Numbered from the stretch's first letter, positions 51,637 to 60,127 are shown. The stretch: DNA of 64,000 bases from CALXXL01 sp034926605 (GCA_034926605.1 JAYFQV010000002.1:243199-307198), one strand, 5' to 3'. Made by a program: numbers and translations. The notes: generated from the letters alone by a model not told the origin.

Positions 51637-51665
51637 TTGATTTTTAGCGGTTTTTATACTATAAT
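51637..51665 (+). promoter_or_regulatory. Promoter of the pseudopilin operon
   Basis: TTGATT (51637-51642), exactly 17 bases, TATAAT (51660-51665); GGAGG stands just before the ATG at 51712. Confidence 0.8.
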
Positions 51666-51711
51666 TAGGTTTGACAATACGTGCGTTAAAGGAACGCACA
51701 ACGGAGGTAAG

Positions 51712-52392
51712 ATGATAAAGACTGGTTCCGGCCGCGGCGGGTGTCGCAGGTTTACATTGGTGGAGCTGATGATGGTGGTGGCCATCATCGGAGCCATTGC
51801 GGTGCTTGGCATTGGTGTTTTCAACTTCACCAATTACAAGATAGCCGAAACCCGTACCGAGGGATTGGTCAATAAGCTGGATTCGGTCTTCAATTTCATG
51901 TACAGCAAGTATCATATGTATCCGCAGAACACCGATGGCGCCGAAGGATATTTGGTGTTGTATTATAACCCCGACTCGAACGACCACGAAACCGACCTTG
52001 CAAAAGACGGCGCGCTGAAAGACTTTCCCGCCGACTACTGTAAGGAGTTCGCCAAGCGCATCGATCTTGAAAAGCTGATAAACGATTACGGGCAGGAAGG
52101 CGAAAATGATTCCACCTCATACCGAATCAATGATTCCTGGGGTCGCCCGCTGTTTTACAAGACTCCCGGCAACGTTCGTACCCGCGGTTTCGACCTCTGC
52201 TCCGCCGGCCAGAACGGGAAATATTTCAAGTGTGACGAGCCGCCGGTCATAGGCGATCTTGAGAATATGGGAAATCCAGAGGATGACAATAATCCCAAAT
52301 ATGGTAAAATCAACGACGGATTCAATAGCGACAGCGCCACGGAAGATGCGTTTTTCAGCAGCGAACTCGGCGACGATGTAACGAATTATTAA
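51712..52392 (+). CDS. Pseudopilin, GspG-like (first)
   Basis: A 226-residue type II-secretion/type IV-pilin-like protein. The class III signal is a short charged leader ending in GGCRR followed by FTLVELMMVVAIIGAIAVLGIG; Glu is at +5 of the mature helix, but -1 is Arg instead of the usual Gly. The globular part has DSWGRPLFYKTPG and DLCSAGQNGKYFKCDEPP, the C-terminal Asp-rich/Cys region of major pseudopilins, and NDGFNSDS. It lacks the classical calcium loop as far as I can see. First gene of a six-gene operon. Confidence 0.8.
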   Translation: MIKTGSGRGGCRRFTLVELMMVVAIIGAIAVLGIGVFNFTNYKIAETRTEGLVNKLDSVFNFMYSKYHMYPQNTDGAEGYLVLYYNPDSNDHETDLAKDGALKDFPADYCKEFAKRIDLEKLINDYGQEGENDSTSYRINDSWGRPLFYKTPGNVRTRGFDLCSAGQNGKYFKCDEPPVIGDLENMGNPEDDNNPKYGKINDGFNSDSATEDAFFSSELGDDVTNY

Positions 52393-52417
52393 AGATAAAA
52401 TAGCGGAGACCAATCCA

Positions 52418-53209
52418 ATGAAAAAGTTTACTTTGGTGGAATTGCTGGTGGTGATAAGCATCATTGGCATTCTGGCCGGGATTATCCTGCCGATCGTGGC
52501 GGGGTCCAACAAGCGTGCGCTGGTGCTGCAGGCCCAGACCGACGTTTCGGCCATCAAGATGGCCATAGAGAAGTATGCGAACGACAACCACGGCAAGCTG
52601 CCGGTGTGTTTTCCCCCGTTTGTGGACAAGACCACCGGCAAGGTCGCCGGGGCTTTCATGGATGAAAAGACCGGCCGACTTACCGATCGCGGTTATGACG
52701 TGCTGACCCAGTTGCTAAGCGGAGTTGACATCGAATACGATGCCAGCAAGGAGAATCTGGATGACAGCAGCGATGAAACGGCAAACGATACGAGCAAGCA
52801 TGCCGATTGGAGTAAAGTCAATCCTCGCAAGGTCGCATATTTGGATGTTTCCCAGGGGTTTGCAATTAATGGCCTGCGCGACCCCTGGGACAACCGTTAT
52901 GTGATCATTTTCGACTACGAAAACACCAATGACCAATCAACGGTAAAATATCCCAATAACAAGCAGGCCTATCCGCTCGACGAAGAACTTACGCATCCAG
53001 CCTTGAACGGCTCCATCTCTTTGTTCAAGGACGATCAGGACAAAAACGTCACGGTCGACAAGGACGAGCTCACGAAAAAGAATTTGGCTTCTCTGCTGCG
53101 TGCGCCGTTGTTGGTTTATTCAAAGGGCGCGAACGGCAAGGACACCGGCGGTTTGGGCAGCGAGTTCCATCCTGATTTCGACGATATCAATTCCTGGAGC
53201 TCGATGTAA
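52418..53209 (+). CDS. Pseudopilin, GspG-like (second)
   Basis: A 263-residue pseudopilin starting MKKFTLVELLVVISIIGILAG with Lys at -1 and Glu at +5. The body carries TDVSAIKMAIEKYANDNHGKLP, the canonical G-type helix that follows the N-terminus, and GLRDPWDNRYVIIFD, the D-P-W-x-x-x-Y motif typical of major pseudopilins. Two G-type proteins in succession suggest a major and a variant subunit. GGAG precedes the ATG. Confidence 0.82.
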   Translation: MKKFTLVELLVVISIIGILAGIILPIVAGSNKRALVLQAQTDVSAIKMAIEKYANDNHGKLPVCFPPFVDKTTGKVAGAFMDEKTGRLTDRGYDVLTQLLSGVDIEYDASKENLDDSSDETANDTSKHADWSKVNPRKVAYLDVSQGFAINGLRDPWDNRYVIIFDYENTNDQSTVKYPNNKQAYPLDEELTHPALNGSISLFKDDQDKNVTVDKDELTKKNLASLLRAPLLVYSKGANGKDTGGLGSEFHPDFDDINSWSSM

Positions 53210-53215
53210 TCTGAT

Positions 53216-54055
53216 ATGAAGCGGTTTTTCAACTATACTCTGATCGAGTTGGTGCTCGTGATGACCATCATTGCGGTGGTGCTGAGCCTAACCTTGGTCA
53301 GCATAAACCGGCTGGTGGCGGCGCAGTCGCTGGACACGGCAGTGCGTAATCTTGACAACGCCATGGTGCGGGCCAGGAACTTGGCAATTTATCATCAGAC
53401 ATATGTGGCGCTGCTGCTGCCGGACAGCGGCAAGTTCATCCGTTACGGCGGGGTGCCATGCCGCAGCTATCGCTTTTGCGAGGTTAAGAAAAACGGCAAT
53501 GATTATGAATTTTACCGTTGGCTGCCCGGCAAGGACTGGGAGAATCTTTCCGACTCCGTGATTATAGCTGGAGCCAGGGCAAGGACCAGTTCTGACAAGG
53601 ATCCATATGCGGAAACCAAGAATATGAGCACCACGGTTACGGACAACCCGGAATATGAGATCAATTCCAGCGGCGCTCTTGCCGATGCTTCCAACCCGGT
53701 TGTGCGGCTTGGCGACGATGCCGACACGACCAAGGCCCTGAATATTTCCGACGTAAAGGTTGCTGATAAAAACGGAAGCCAATTGGTCAAGGCTGATTGT
53801 CCCGGGATTATCTTCGACAAGTACGGGGTGGTACAGAATGCCGCCGGGGTAAATCTGGTGCTGTGCGAGGGGTTTGCTGACGCGGAAGATGGCGACGATT
53901 ACGATGTTGTTAAAAGAAAATATACCCGTACCGTGAATGACGGAACCACTCGGAAGCTGGCTAACTGGGCTGAGATGCGTTTGGAGGTGCTGACCGGCGA
54001 ACCGAGGTCGCGCGTTCAGGGACAGTCCTGGACAGGAGAAGAATATGAAAAATAA
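53216..54055 (+). CDS. Pseudopilin, GspH-like
   Basis: A 279-residue pseudopilin whose N-terminus is MKRFFNYTLIELVLVMTIIAVVL; Glu+5 falls in TLIE and -1 would be Asn. The body has ARNLAIYHQTYVALLLPDSG, similar to the GspH/FimT N-terminal beta strands after the helix. It overlaps the next gene by 11 bases and shares its operon, so it is a minor tip subunit by position. Confidence 0.75.
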   Translation: MKRFFNYTLIELVLVMTIIAVVLSLTLVSINRLVAAQSLDTAVRNLDNAMVRARNLAIYHQTYVALLLPDSGKFIRYGGVPCRSYRFCEVKKNGNDYEFYRWLPGKDWENLSDSVIIAGARARTSSDKDPYAETKNMSTTVTDNPEYEINSSGALADASNPVVRLGDDADTTKALNISDVKVADKNGSQLVKADCPGIIFDKYGVVQNAAGVNLVLCEGFADAEDGDDYDVVKRKYTRTVNDGTTRKLANWAEMRLEVLTGEPRSRVQGQSWTGEEYEK

Positions 54056-54773
54056 CAAGTCGCGTCATTTCAACATGCTGGAGGTAATCCTGGCGATCAC
54101 CGTGATCGGCGCGGGGCTTACGTTGCTGCTGGTTCTGTTTCCGGTCGCTACCCGCACCGCCACCGAGACGGTCGACAACAATTACATCCCGATGGTTGTC
54201 AATAATTTTATAACTTACGCAAATGCCAATATAGATTATTACGCAGCAGATTCAACTCCCACGTTTTGGCCGACCGAATACCTTTCCAAAGCCCCCTCAT
54301 CCGGCACCACCGACGATTTGCCCGCTATTCCCGATATTGATGAAATAGAGGGAACTCATGACGGTCTTACCATTGCGCATATTGACAATGGCAAAGCCGA
54401 AGACGAGGAGCCGGTGAGCCTTTACTCCTGCAAGAAAAGCGGTGATTTGGTCGGATATTGTGCGGTTGTCAGGGGTGGGCTCGACACTTCAACGACGCCG
54501 GAAAAATATACACTGGTCGATTTTACCGCCTATGTGAAGCTGGAGTTGACAAAAGCGGCAGATCTCAAAGACAATTCCGGCAGGCCGGAGATTGTTTACT
54601 ATAGTGAACCGTTTTGGATCAATTCGAGCTCCTCCCCGGTTAACGCCATATCTAATACGAATCTCCAGGGCAGTTTTGCAAGAATAACGCTTACGGTTTT
54701 TTGGCCGCTGGAGGTTCCGCCATCGGCTAGAAAGAGCCGTGTTTTCATAATTGAGAAAGCGTGGTTGCAATGA
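54045..54773 (+). CDS. Pseudopilin, GspI-like
   Basis: A 242-residue pseudopilin: leader MKNNKSRH, then FNMLEVILAITVIGAGLTLL with Glu+5 and His at -1. Following the helix come VFPVATRTATETVD-type residues and a beta-rich region with repeated Thr/Ser, ending FIIEKAWLQ. Minor tip subunit by gene order (H-I-J). Overlaps the preceding gene by 11 bases and the following one by 4. Confidence 0.72.
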   Translation: MKNNKSRHFNMLEVILAITVIGAGLTLLLVLFPVATRTATETVDNNYIPMVVNNFITYANANIDYYAADSTPTFWPTEYLSKAPSSGTTDDLPAIPDIDEIEGTHDGLTIAHIDNGKAEDEEPVSLYSCKKSGDLVGYCAVVRGGLDTSTTPEKYTLVDFTAYVKLELTKAADLKDNSGRPEIVYYSEPFWINSSSSPVNAISNTNLQGSFARITLTVFWPLEVPPSARKSRVFIIEKAWLQ

Positions 54774-55642
54774 ACAAACGGCGTTTTACTCTGGTTGAAG
54801 TGATGACCGCGGTAGCGGTGTTCTCGATATTCATGGTACTGATCATTCAATTCTTTGTTGCGGCCCAGAAGCTGTGGCACGCCACGGAAACGGAAACTCG
54901 ATTGAGTAACAAGGCGGCGTTGGTTTTCAATACTATTGAGCGCTGTATAAGAGGCGCCAAGCTGGGGCAGTCTCCGTTTTATATGAGCAACGCCACCGAA
55001 GACGCGTTCGATATAATTATATCTTCTCCGAACGGCAAACGCTGGGAACAGGATCCCAACGCATATACCGCCGCAAATTCGACCAAGCTGGTATTTGTCT
55101 GTAGAAGCGAAGCGAAATTACATAGCGGGTCATTGGGGAAACTGTATATCATTGGCTTCGTGCAGGCGCAGGATCGTATCCAACTGCGCGCCATTTGTGA
55201 TCGGGAAAGTAATTTCTGGACGCTCTGTTCCGCTAATCGTAATGATTTGCTGGACGAGTTTGATGACGCTCAGGGCGCTTGGCTTGGAACGAGCAACGAC
55301 GAGTTCGGTTCGGGACAGGAGGGAACTTCGCGCGTTACACACAACCTGATCGATCATGTAACCTCATTTGAGGCTATTCCATATAAACTCGCCAGCGGTA
55401 GTTCTACCGATGTGTTGATCCCGTGTGACGTAACGGATTTTGTATCCCCTGGCGCTCCGCCTTATGCGTTGATGGTAAAGATAGTGCTGCTCAGTGACGA
55501 TGATTATGCAAAATGGAAAACGCTTTGTGAGATGAACGCCGGCAGCGAATCCGATGCGGCGAAAGAGTTCCGTAAGAAAGCCGAGCGCTCGTTCAGCCGG
55601 CTGATATACGTTGGCAAATCCAGGGAGGTTCCGAACCCATGA
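54770..55642 (+). CDS. Pseudopilin, GspJ-like
   Basis: A 290-residue pseudopilin from ATG 54770, which overlaps the previous stop as ATGA. Leader MNKRR precedes FTLVEVMTAVAVFSIFMVLI, with Arg at -1 and Glu at +5. The body has TETRLSNKAALVFNTIERCIRG, a pattern typical of GspJ, and a Cys pair further along. A GTG at 54761 could extend it but is not needed. Confidence 0.74.
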   Translation: MNKRRFTLVEVMTAVAVFSIFMVLIIQFFVAAQKLWHATETETRLSNKAALVFNTIERCIRGAKLGQSPFYMSNATEDAFDIIISSPNGKRWEQDPNAYTAANSTKLVFVCRSEAKLHSGSLGKLYIIGFVQAQDRIQLRAICDRESNFWTLCSANRNDLLDEFDDAQGAWLGTSNDEFGSGQEGTSRVTHNLIDHVTSFEAIPYKLASGSSTDVLIPCDVTDFVSPGAPPYALMVKIVLLSDDDYAKWKTLCEMNAGSESDAAKEFRKKAERSFSRLIYVGKSREVPNP

Positions 55643-58470
55643 TGAGCAAATATAAAATCCATTCCGGCGAACGGGGCGTGGCTCTGATTTTCGCGTTGGG
55701 CATTCTTGCACTGCTGATGATCATGATGGTGGCGTTCGTATCGAGTATGCTTCTGCAATACCAGAGCAGCAGCAATATGAGCCGCATGGTCGACTCCGAC
55801 TTATTGGCCGACAGCGCCATGAATCGTGCCCTCGGCATAATGAACATGCTGGTTGCCGATGTTAAAGCGGCTCCAAAAGATACCAGCCTTGTCCGCAATT
55901 TTAACCGTGTTGTCAGCCTTGCCGATAGTAATAGTGCAAATTATGGTACTTCCGCCGCAGATGATCTGAAAATCACTGGTATCTATGGATATGCCAAAAC
56001 CACAATGGATGAGCCGCACTGGATCTATGTTCGCGGTAACAGCGCCGGTTCCGCCCCCAAAGACACCGATCCGATCATCGGCCGGTTTGCCTTTGCCGCG
56101 GTACCCAATTTCCGCCCGAAGATGAACTTCAACGCCATTTGGGGCTTGCCCGGTTATACCACCGGGCGGAGCGGGGCGGATTTTCGGGAAGTGGCCACCG
56201 ATCTTTTGACCGGATGGAGCACAACGAAGGTAACTGAGCCTGCATCGACAGTCTCGTCTTCAACCTTTTCCAATATCATAAACTTGGCGGATGTTGCCGA
56301 TTATCTGAAGTCTTATGTCGATACATCTTTGTTGGGTACTTCCAGTGAGTTTTCCGATTTAGAGAACAATTTGAATAAATATTTTACCGCCGGGGTAAAA
56401 GGACAGGAGATTTATCTGGGAACCGATGGAACAGATGAAAAATATTATCAGCGACTAAATCTTGCCCAGATAAAAGAACGGGTCGAGAATGTGAATTCCA
56501 ATAAGCGCGTGGATTTATTTTATGATGCCGCGCAAGGTCAGACTGACCCGCTGAGCAGCGGAGCTTCTGACACCACCAAGTTGAATCCGTTTCTAAACAA
56601 GTTTGTAACTGCAGATGCTGGTACTTTCCACACATTGACGGACTTTAAAAAGCAGATAATTGCCAATATAATCGACTTCGCTATGCCGGCTGACGAGACT
56701 GTTACTAGTGATATTGATCCGTCCCTATGGTCAGCAACTAGGATTCCTTTATATACAGGGAACAAAAAGACCTGCTATATCAACGAAGTGGGGTTGGTAC
56801 TTTCCGCTAATGTATCGGTTAGCGGTGGCGTTAGTAAAACCGCGACGCTCACAAGTGTCAAAGTTATACCGGTAATTGAAGTTGTCGATGTTTATGGAGG
56901 CGATAAGAATGCCGGAACCGAGGCAACTGAAACCAAAGAGGGTTATTACGTCTTTCTTGATGCCAAAGTTTCCGGAACGGTGCAGATAATATCTCAGACA
57001 TCATCGGAGGAGGCTAAATTTTCGACAGATACCGGCAACGGGAGTAAGTGGAGCGATGGTTTTACCATATTGTACGACACAGACAGTCAACCATCCGGTT
57101 GGGTTAATGGCTCGATGAATGGGTATTATGTCGGGAATGGCAGTTCTAACATAAATACGTTGGATTTGACAGCATCATACGACACTAGAGTTTCGGGAAC
57201 ACATTATTTTGAATTAAAATTTACCCAGCTAAAATTTGATATTAACAATGCATATATGGTGCATTACTACAGCACGAAGGACGAGACCGGAGCAATAAAA
57301 TATTCCAAGGATGATGCAAGTATCGATTTCGCGAACATACAGAAAAGTTATACGCACGCCGCCGCGGATAGCATAGAAATTGCCGCTACCACGACGATTT
57401 ACAGAAGTTGCTTTGTTGAGACCGACGATCCCCGGCAAAACTTGAATGAAGGAGACTGGACGTATCACAATGGATCTCAATATGTTTCCGACAACCCTTA
57501 TACCGCCGGGAACGTTCAGACTATAGGTAAAATAAATACGACGGCCACTGCGGCGCTGACGGAAATGGGAAATTGCTATAGTGGCACATCTGATTTGGCT
57601 TATGATCCTGAAGACGTGACCGACATATCTTTAGGCAAGTTGTCCACGGCATATATAAAAGAGGGTACCTTCGAATCAATATGGGAGCTTGGCGCGGTGC
57701 ATCGCGGCATTGCCTGGCAGACTTTGAACCTGAAGATAGCCAATACCGACGCGAACGGGTACAACGGCGTTGGCGGAGATTATAGTAAGGGGGATGCCGA
57801 GATTGCCGATTTTGTTTATGTGGCGAAGTCCGACACCAATCCGTATCCAACAAACTTCGATATCAACGCCCGCCCGATTGGGACGAATGCCCCTATCCCG
57901 ACCGTTATCAAGCCGCCTATTACAAATGACGACGCTCTTCTCACTAATTATTATAACGGGCTGCCATGGGAACAGATGTTTGACAAAGTTACGGTCAACT
58001 CTGCGTCTTCAAAATATGTCTTTGATGACGGAACGGCGCTTTCGGACACTCAAATTGATGCAATTTTAGGCGAGATATACAGCAGTTCGTATAAAACCGA
58101 ACCATTTGTCCGGCGGGGGGATATCGCGGAAGTTATTTCGACGGGTATTGCCGGCAATGATGCCCAAAAGGAATCGGTTTTCGGCAAGGTGGCGAATTTG
58201 ATCGAGGCGAAGAACGATTTTCCGATTACGACTCAGCTGGTGGTGGTGGCCGAGATTATCAACGATGTCGGCGGCGAAGGCGGTAATAGCATCAACCTGA
58301 AGTCATTCGCTGATGACGGCAAAGAGATTGATGAGGATTGTGAGATCGGCAAGTTCGAGGACGGCTTCGATCAGGTGGTGGCCCGGCGCAAGATGCTGGT
58401 CACCGTGCAGTATCGCCCGACGGCTTCCAAAGACAGACTGAAGGTCACCGACATACGGGACATCGAGTAA
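55639..58470 (+). CDS. Large GspK/PilX-like pseudopilin
   Basis: A 943-residue protein with the N-terminus MMSKYKIHSGERG followed by VALIFALGILALLMIMMVAFVSS. As in GspK, Gly is at -1 and Glu+5 is absent. It is about three times the length of ordinary GspK, and the coding sequence becomes distinctly AT-richer in the middle (about 56300-57500), with a Ser/Thr/Asn-rich beta-type composition. A later helical region has the usual GspK ALSDTQIDAILGEIYSSS. It terminates the pseudopilin operon. The insertion may be a surface or substrate-binding domain. Confidence 0.72.
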   Translation: MMSKYKIHSGERGVALIFALGILALLMIMMVAFVSSMLLQYQSSSNMSRMVDSDLLADSAMNRALGIMNMLVADVKAAPKDTSLVRNFNRVVSLADSNSANYGTSAADDLKITGIYGYAKTTMDEPHWIYVRGNSAGSAPKDTDPIIGRFAFAAVPNFRPKMNFNAIWGLPGYTTGRSGADFREVATDLLTGWSTTKVTEPASTVSSSTFSNIINLADVADYLKSYVDTSLLGTSSEFSDLENNLNKYFTAGVKGQEIYLGTDGTDEKYYQRLNLAQIKERVENVNSNKRVDLFYDAAQGQTDPLSSGASDTTKLNPFLNKFVTADAGTFHTLTDFKKQIIANIIDFAMPADETVTSDIDPSLWSATRIPLYTGNKKTCYINEVGLVLSANVSVSGGVSKTATLTSVKVIPVIEVVDVYGGDKNAGTEATETKEGYYVFLDAKVSGTVQIISQTSSEEAKFSTDTGNGSKWSDGFTILYDTDSQPSGWVNGSMNGYYVGNGSSNINTLDLTASYDTRVSGTHYFELKFTQLKFDINNAYMVHYYSTKDETGAIKYSKDDASIDFANIQKSYTHAAADSIEIAATTTIYRSCFVETDDPRQNLNEGDWTYHNGSQYVSDNPYTAGNVQTIGKINTTATAALTEMGNCYSGTSDLAYDPEDVTDISLGKLSTAYIKEGTFESIWELGAVHRGIAWQTLNLKIANTDANGYNGVGGDYSKGDAEIADFVYVAKSDTNPYPTNFDINARPIGTNAPIPTVIKPPITNDDALLTNYYNGLPWEQMFDKVTVNSASSKYVFDDGTALSDTQIDAILGEIYSSSYKTEPFVRRGDIAEVISTGIAGNDAQKESVFGKVANLIEAKNDFPITTQLVVVAEIINDVGGEGGNSINLKSFADDGKEIDEDCEIGKFEDGFDQVVARRKMLVTVQYRPTASKDRLKVTDIRDIE

Positions 58471-58472
58471 GG

Positions 58473-58500
58473 TTGACTTTTCCGGAAAGCATGATATATT
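58473..58500 (+). promoter_or_regulatory. Promoter for the small basic protein and possibly the peptide cassette
   Basis: TTGACT (58473-58478), 16 bases, TATATT (58495-58500). Transcription would start near 58507, giving a 68-base leader that contains two hairpins. Confidence 0.7.
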
Positions 58501-58522
58501 AATTTCTTCGAAAAGCACACAT

Positions 58523-58559
58523 CTCCCGCCTCCGACGGCGGGAGTCCTGAGTTTCAGGA
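58523..58559 (+). promoter_or_regulatory. Two-hairpin 5' leader before the 28-residue gene
   Basis: Hairpin 1: CTCCCGCC (58523-58530) with GGCGGGAG (58537-58544), loop of six. Hairpin 2: TCCTGA (58545-58550) with TCAGGA (58554-58559), directly stacked. AAGGAGG follows, eight bases before the ATG. No T-run follows, so it is not a terminator; it may stabilise the message or bind a ligand or protein. Confidence 0.5.
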
Positions 58560-58574
58560 AACAAGGAGGATATC

Positions 58575-58661
58575 ATGGCTGGAAAAGGCAGCAAAAGACG
58601 CCCGGGAAACGAGAAGACCTATCGCGACAACTGGGAAAAGATCTTCGGCAAGAAGAAGTGA
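58575..58661 (+). CDS. 28-residue basic protein (KGSKRRPG...IFGKKK type)
   Basis: A very small, Lys/Arg-rich protein: MAGKGSKRRPGNEK, then YRDNWEKIFGKKK. It has an ideal AAGGAGG ribosome site, its own promoter and a folded leader, so I think it is real. Short proteins of the same general form (K-G-S-x-R-R-P ... W-x-x-I-F-G-K-K) occur in bacteria and phages, with no known role. Tandem hairpins follow. Confidence 0.7.
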   Translation: MAGKGSKRRPGNEKTYRDNWEKIFGKKK

Positions 58662-58664
58662 AGT

Positions 58665-58714
58665 GACGGCCGGTGGGCCGTCAAGGAAGACGGCGGCCGC
58701 CGGGCCGCTGTTTT
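58665..58714 (+). terminator. Tandem hairpins, probable partial terminator
   Basis: GACGGCC/GGCCGTC (58665-58682, loop of four) and then GCGGCC/GGCCGC (58693-58708) followed by TGTTTT. It lies between the 28-residue gene and the peptide gene; the weak T-run would permit some read-through into the peptide cassette, for which no separate promoter is obvious. Confidence 0.55.
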
Positions 58715-58768
58715 CCGGCGATAAAACACTGCATGCAAGAAATTACATGAGAAATAATGGGGAAAAGT

Positions 58769-58924
58769 ATGAAGAAATTCGCGTACAGTAAGCCGCAGAT
58801 TCTATCTTTTCGCGGATGGGATGCGGCATTCGCCGCCGGTACCTCTTTCGACCCGCCGGATCCGGGCTGTTTCCTTCCCGGCATCGAGGACTCCGGGTCC
58901 TCGTCCGGTGTCGCCGGGAAATAG
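58769..58924 (+). CDS. Candidate RiPP precursor peptide (51 residues) next to a radical SAM enzyme
   Basis: A short open frame from ATG 58769 (GGGGAAAAG upstream) to TAG 58924, ending 15 bases before the radical SAM gene. The N-terminal part has F-A-Y-S-K-P-Q-I-L-S-F (residues 4-14), resembling the YxxPxL leader element bound by RRE domains in several RiPP classes. The C-terminal half is Gly/Ser/Asp/Pro-rich with aromatic residues (W17, F21, F27, F35), one Cys (C34) and a GSSSG tail. I infer a modified peptide; the core and cleavage site are not known. An ATG at 58757 would add four residues. It may be an accidental frame, but size, position and composition argue against that. Confidence 0.6.
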   Translation: MKKFAYSKPQILSFRGWDAAFAAGTSFDPPDPGCFLPGIEDSGSSSGVAGK

Positions 58925-58939
58925 CTCTTTGTTGTAGCA

Positions 58940-60070
58940 ATGCTTCCTCATCCGCTGACGGCTCCTGCCAAGGTCTACATTGACATTACGGCACGCTGCA
59001 ATCTGCGCTGCCGTTACTGCTATCATTTCGACAGCCCGGCCGAAGTTCCTTCCGATTTGCCGGCGTCCGAATGGGTATCCTTTTTCAAGGAACTGGAACG
59101 CTCCGGCGTTTTGACCGTAAATATCTCCGGCGGTGAACCGCTGATCCGGCCCGACATCTCCTCAATTCTGGCATCGCTGGCCGGCGGCCGTCTCCGCTTC
59201 GAACTTATCACCAACGGTTCATTGCTTACCCCGGAAATCGCAGGGCTTATCGCTTCGCTTCGGCGTTGCAACTACGTCCAGATTTCTCTCGACGGCCCGG
59301 AGGCGGTGCATGACTCCGCCCGCGGCGCCGGGTCCTTTCAGGGCGCGATAAGCGCGATCAGGCTGTTGACCGAACGCGGCGTGCCGGTGGTGACCCGCAC
59401 GACCATCGGTCGGCATAACCTCGGCCGCCTCATGGAGACCGCGGAACTGGTTCTGGACGAACTTGGGCTGCCGTTCTTCACCACCAACTGCGTGACGATT
59501 GAAAATCTTTGCACCAAGGATCCCGCCGCGCTGGAGCTTTCACTGCCGGATATTATTGCAAGCGCCGCCGAGCATCGCGCGGTGCTAGACCGCTACCCCG
59601 GGAAATTGCAGGGCGGCACCAGCCCGTTCGGTCTTCTGAAGCGCTGGCATGCTGTCTTTGAAGCCCGCCGCGCCAATGCCCCCTGCGGCCGTTATCAGGG
59701 CTGTCTTTCCGGTTGCGGGGGCGTGTTCACCCAGCTGGGAGTGCGTGCCGACGGGATCATGGTTCCATGCGAACAGCTGTCGCAAATCGGGATGGGGCGC
59801 ATCAACCGCGATTCTCTGCTGGAGGTTTGGCGGGCGGCATCCGGAATTGAGAAGATTCGGGCCCGTCGTGACATTCCGCTTCGCAATTTCGATTACTGCC
59901 GCGATTGCGGCTATGTTTCATGGTGCGTCGGCGGCTGTCCGGCCAGCGGCGTGCTGGATGATTCCGACCCGGCCCGCCGCGCGTGCCGCCCGTGCCTGAG
60001 CGATCTTGAGCAACTCATTGGATACGATGGAATGTCCGCTTTATTCGCCCGTATGCGTTTTGAAGCTTGA
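58940..60070 (+). CDS. Radical SAM/SPASM peptide-modifying enzyme
   Basis: A 376-residue enzyme. The radical S-adenosylmethionine cluster is bound by Cys20, Cys24 and Cys27 (ARCNLRCRYCYH), followed by ISGGEPL (SAM-binding) and the barrel motif VQISLDGP. The C-terminal 130 residues form a Cys-rich SPASM domain: CGRYQGCLSGCGG, MVPCEQLSQIG, FDYCRDCGYVSWCVGGCP and RACRPC, which would hold additional iron-sulfur clusters. This architecture is typical of RiPP maturases and anaerobic sulfatase-maturing enzymes; no sulfatase is nearby and a short peptide gene is. There is no RRE/PqqD-like part or partner in the window. Poor ribosome site, so translation is probably coupled to the peptide gene. Confidence 0.87.
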   Translation: MLPHPLTAPAKVYIDITARCNLRCRYCYHFDSPAEVPSDLPASEWVSFFKELERSGVLTVNISGGEPLIRPDISSILASLAGGRLRFELITNGSLLTPEIAGLIASLRRCNYVQISLDGPEAVHDSARGAGSFQGAISAIRLLTERGVPVVTRTTIGRHNLGRLMETAELVLDELGLPFFTTNCVTIENLCTKDPAALELSLPDIIASAAEHRAVLDRYPGKLQGGTSPFGLLKRWHAVFEARRANAPCGRYQGCLSGCGGVFTQLGVRADGIMVPCEQLSQIGMGRINRDSLLEVWRAASGIEKIRARRDIPLRNFDYCRDCGYVSWCVGGCPASGVLDDSDPARRACRPCLSDLEQLIGYDGMSALFARMRFEA

Positions 60071-60095
60071 CTTTCCGCCGGTTTGAATCTACCTT
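60067..60095 (+). promoter_or_regulatory. Promoter of the TIM-barrel gene
   Basis: TTGACT (60067-60072), 17 bases, TACCTT (60090-60095). The -35 box overlaps the stop of the radical SAM gene; AAGGAG stands before ATG 60128. Confidence 0.7.
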
Positions 60096-60127
60096 AAACA
60101 ATACCACCCAAAATCAAGGAGTTTACT

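Noticed and set aside
58940..60070. Anaerobic sulfatase-maturing enzyme
   Set aside because: The SPASM architecture fits, but no sulfatase gene is in the window and a short peptide gene is directly coupled; kept only as an alternative.
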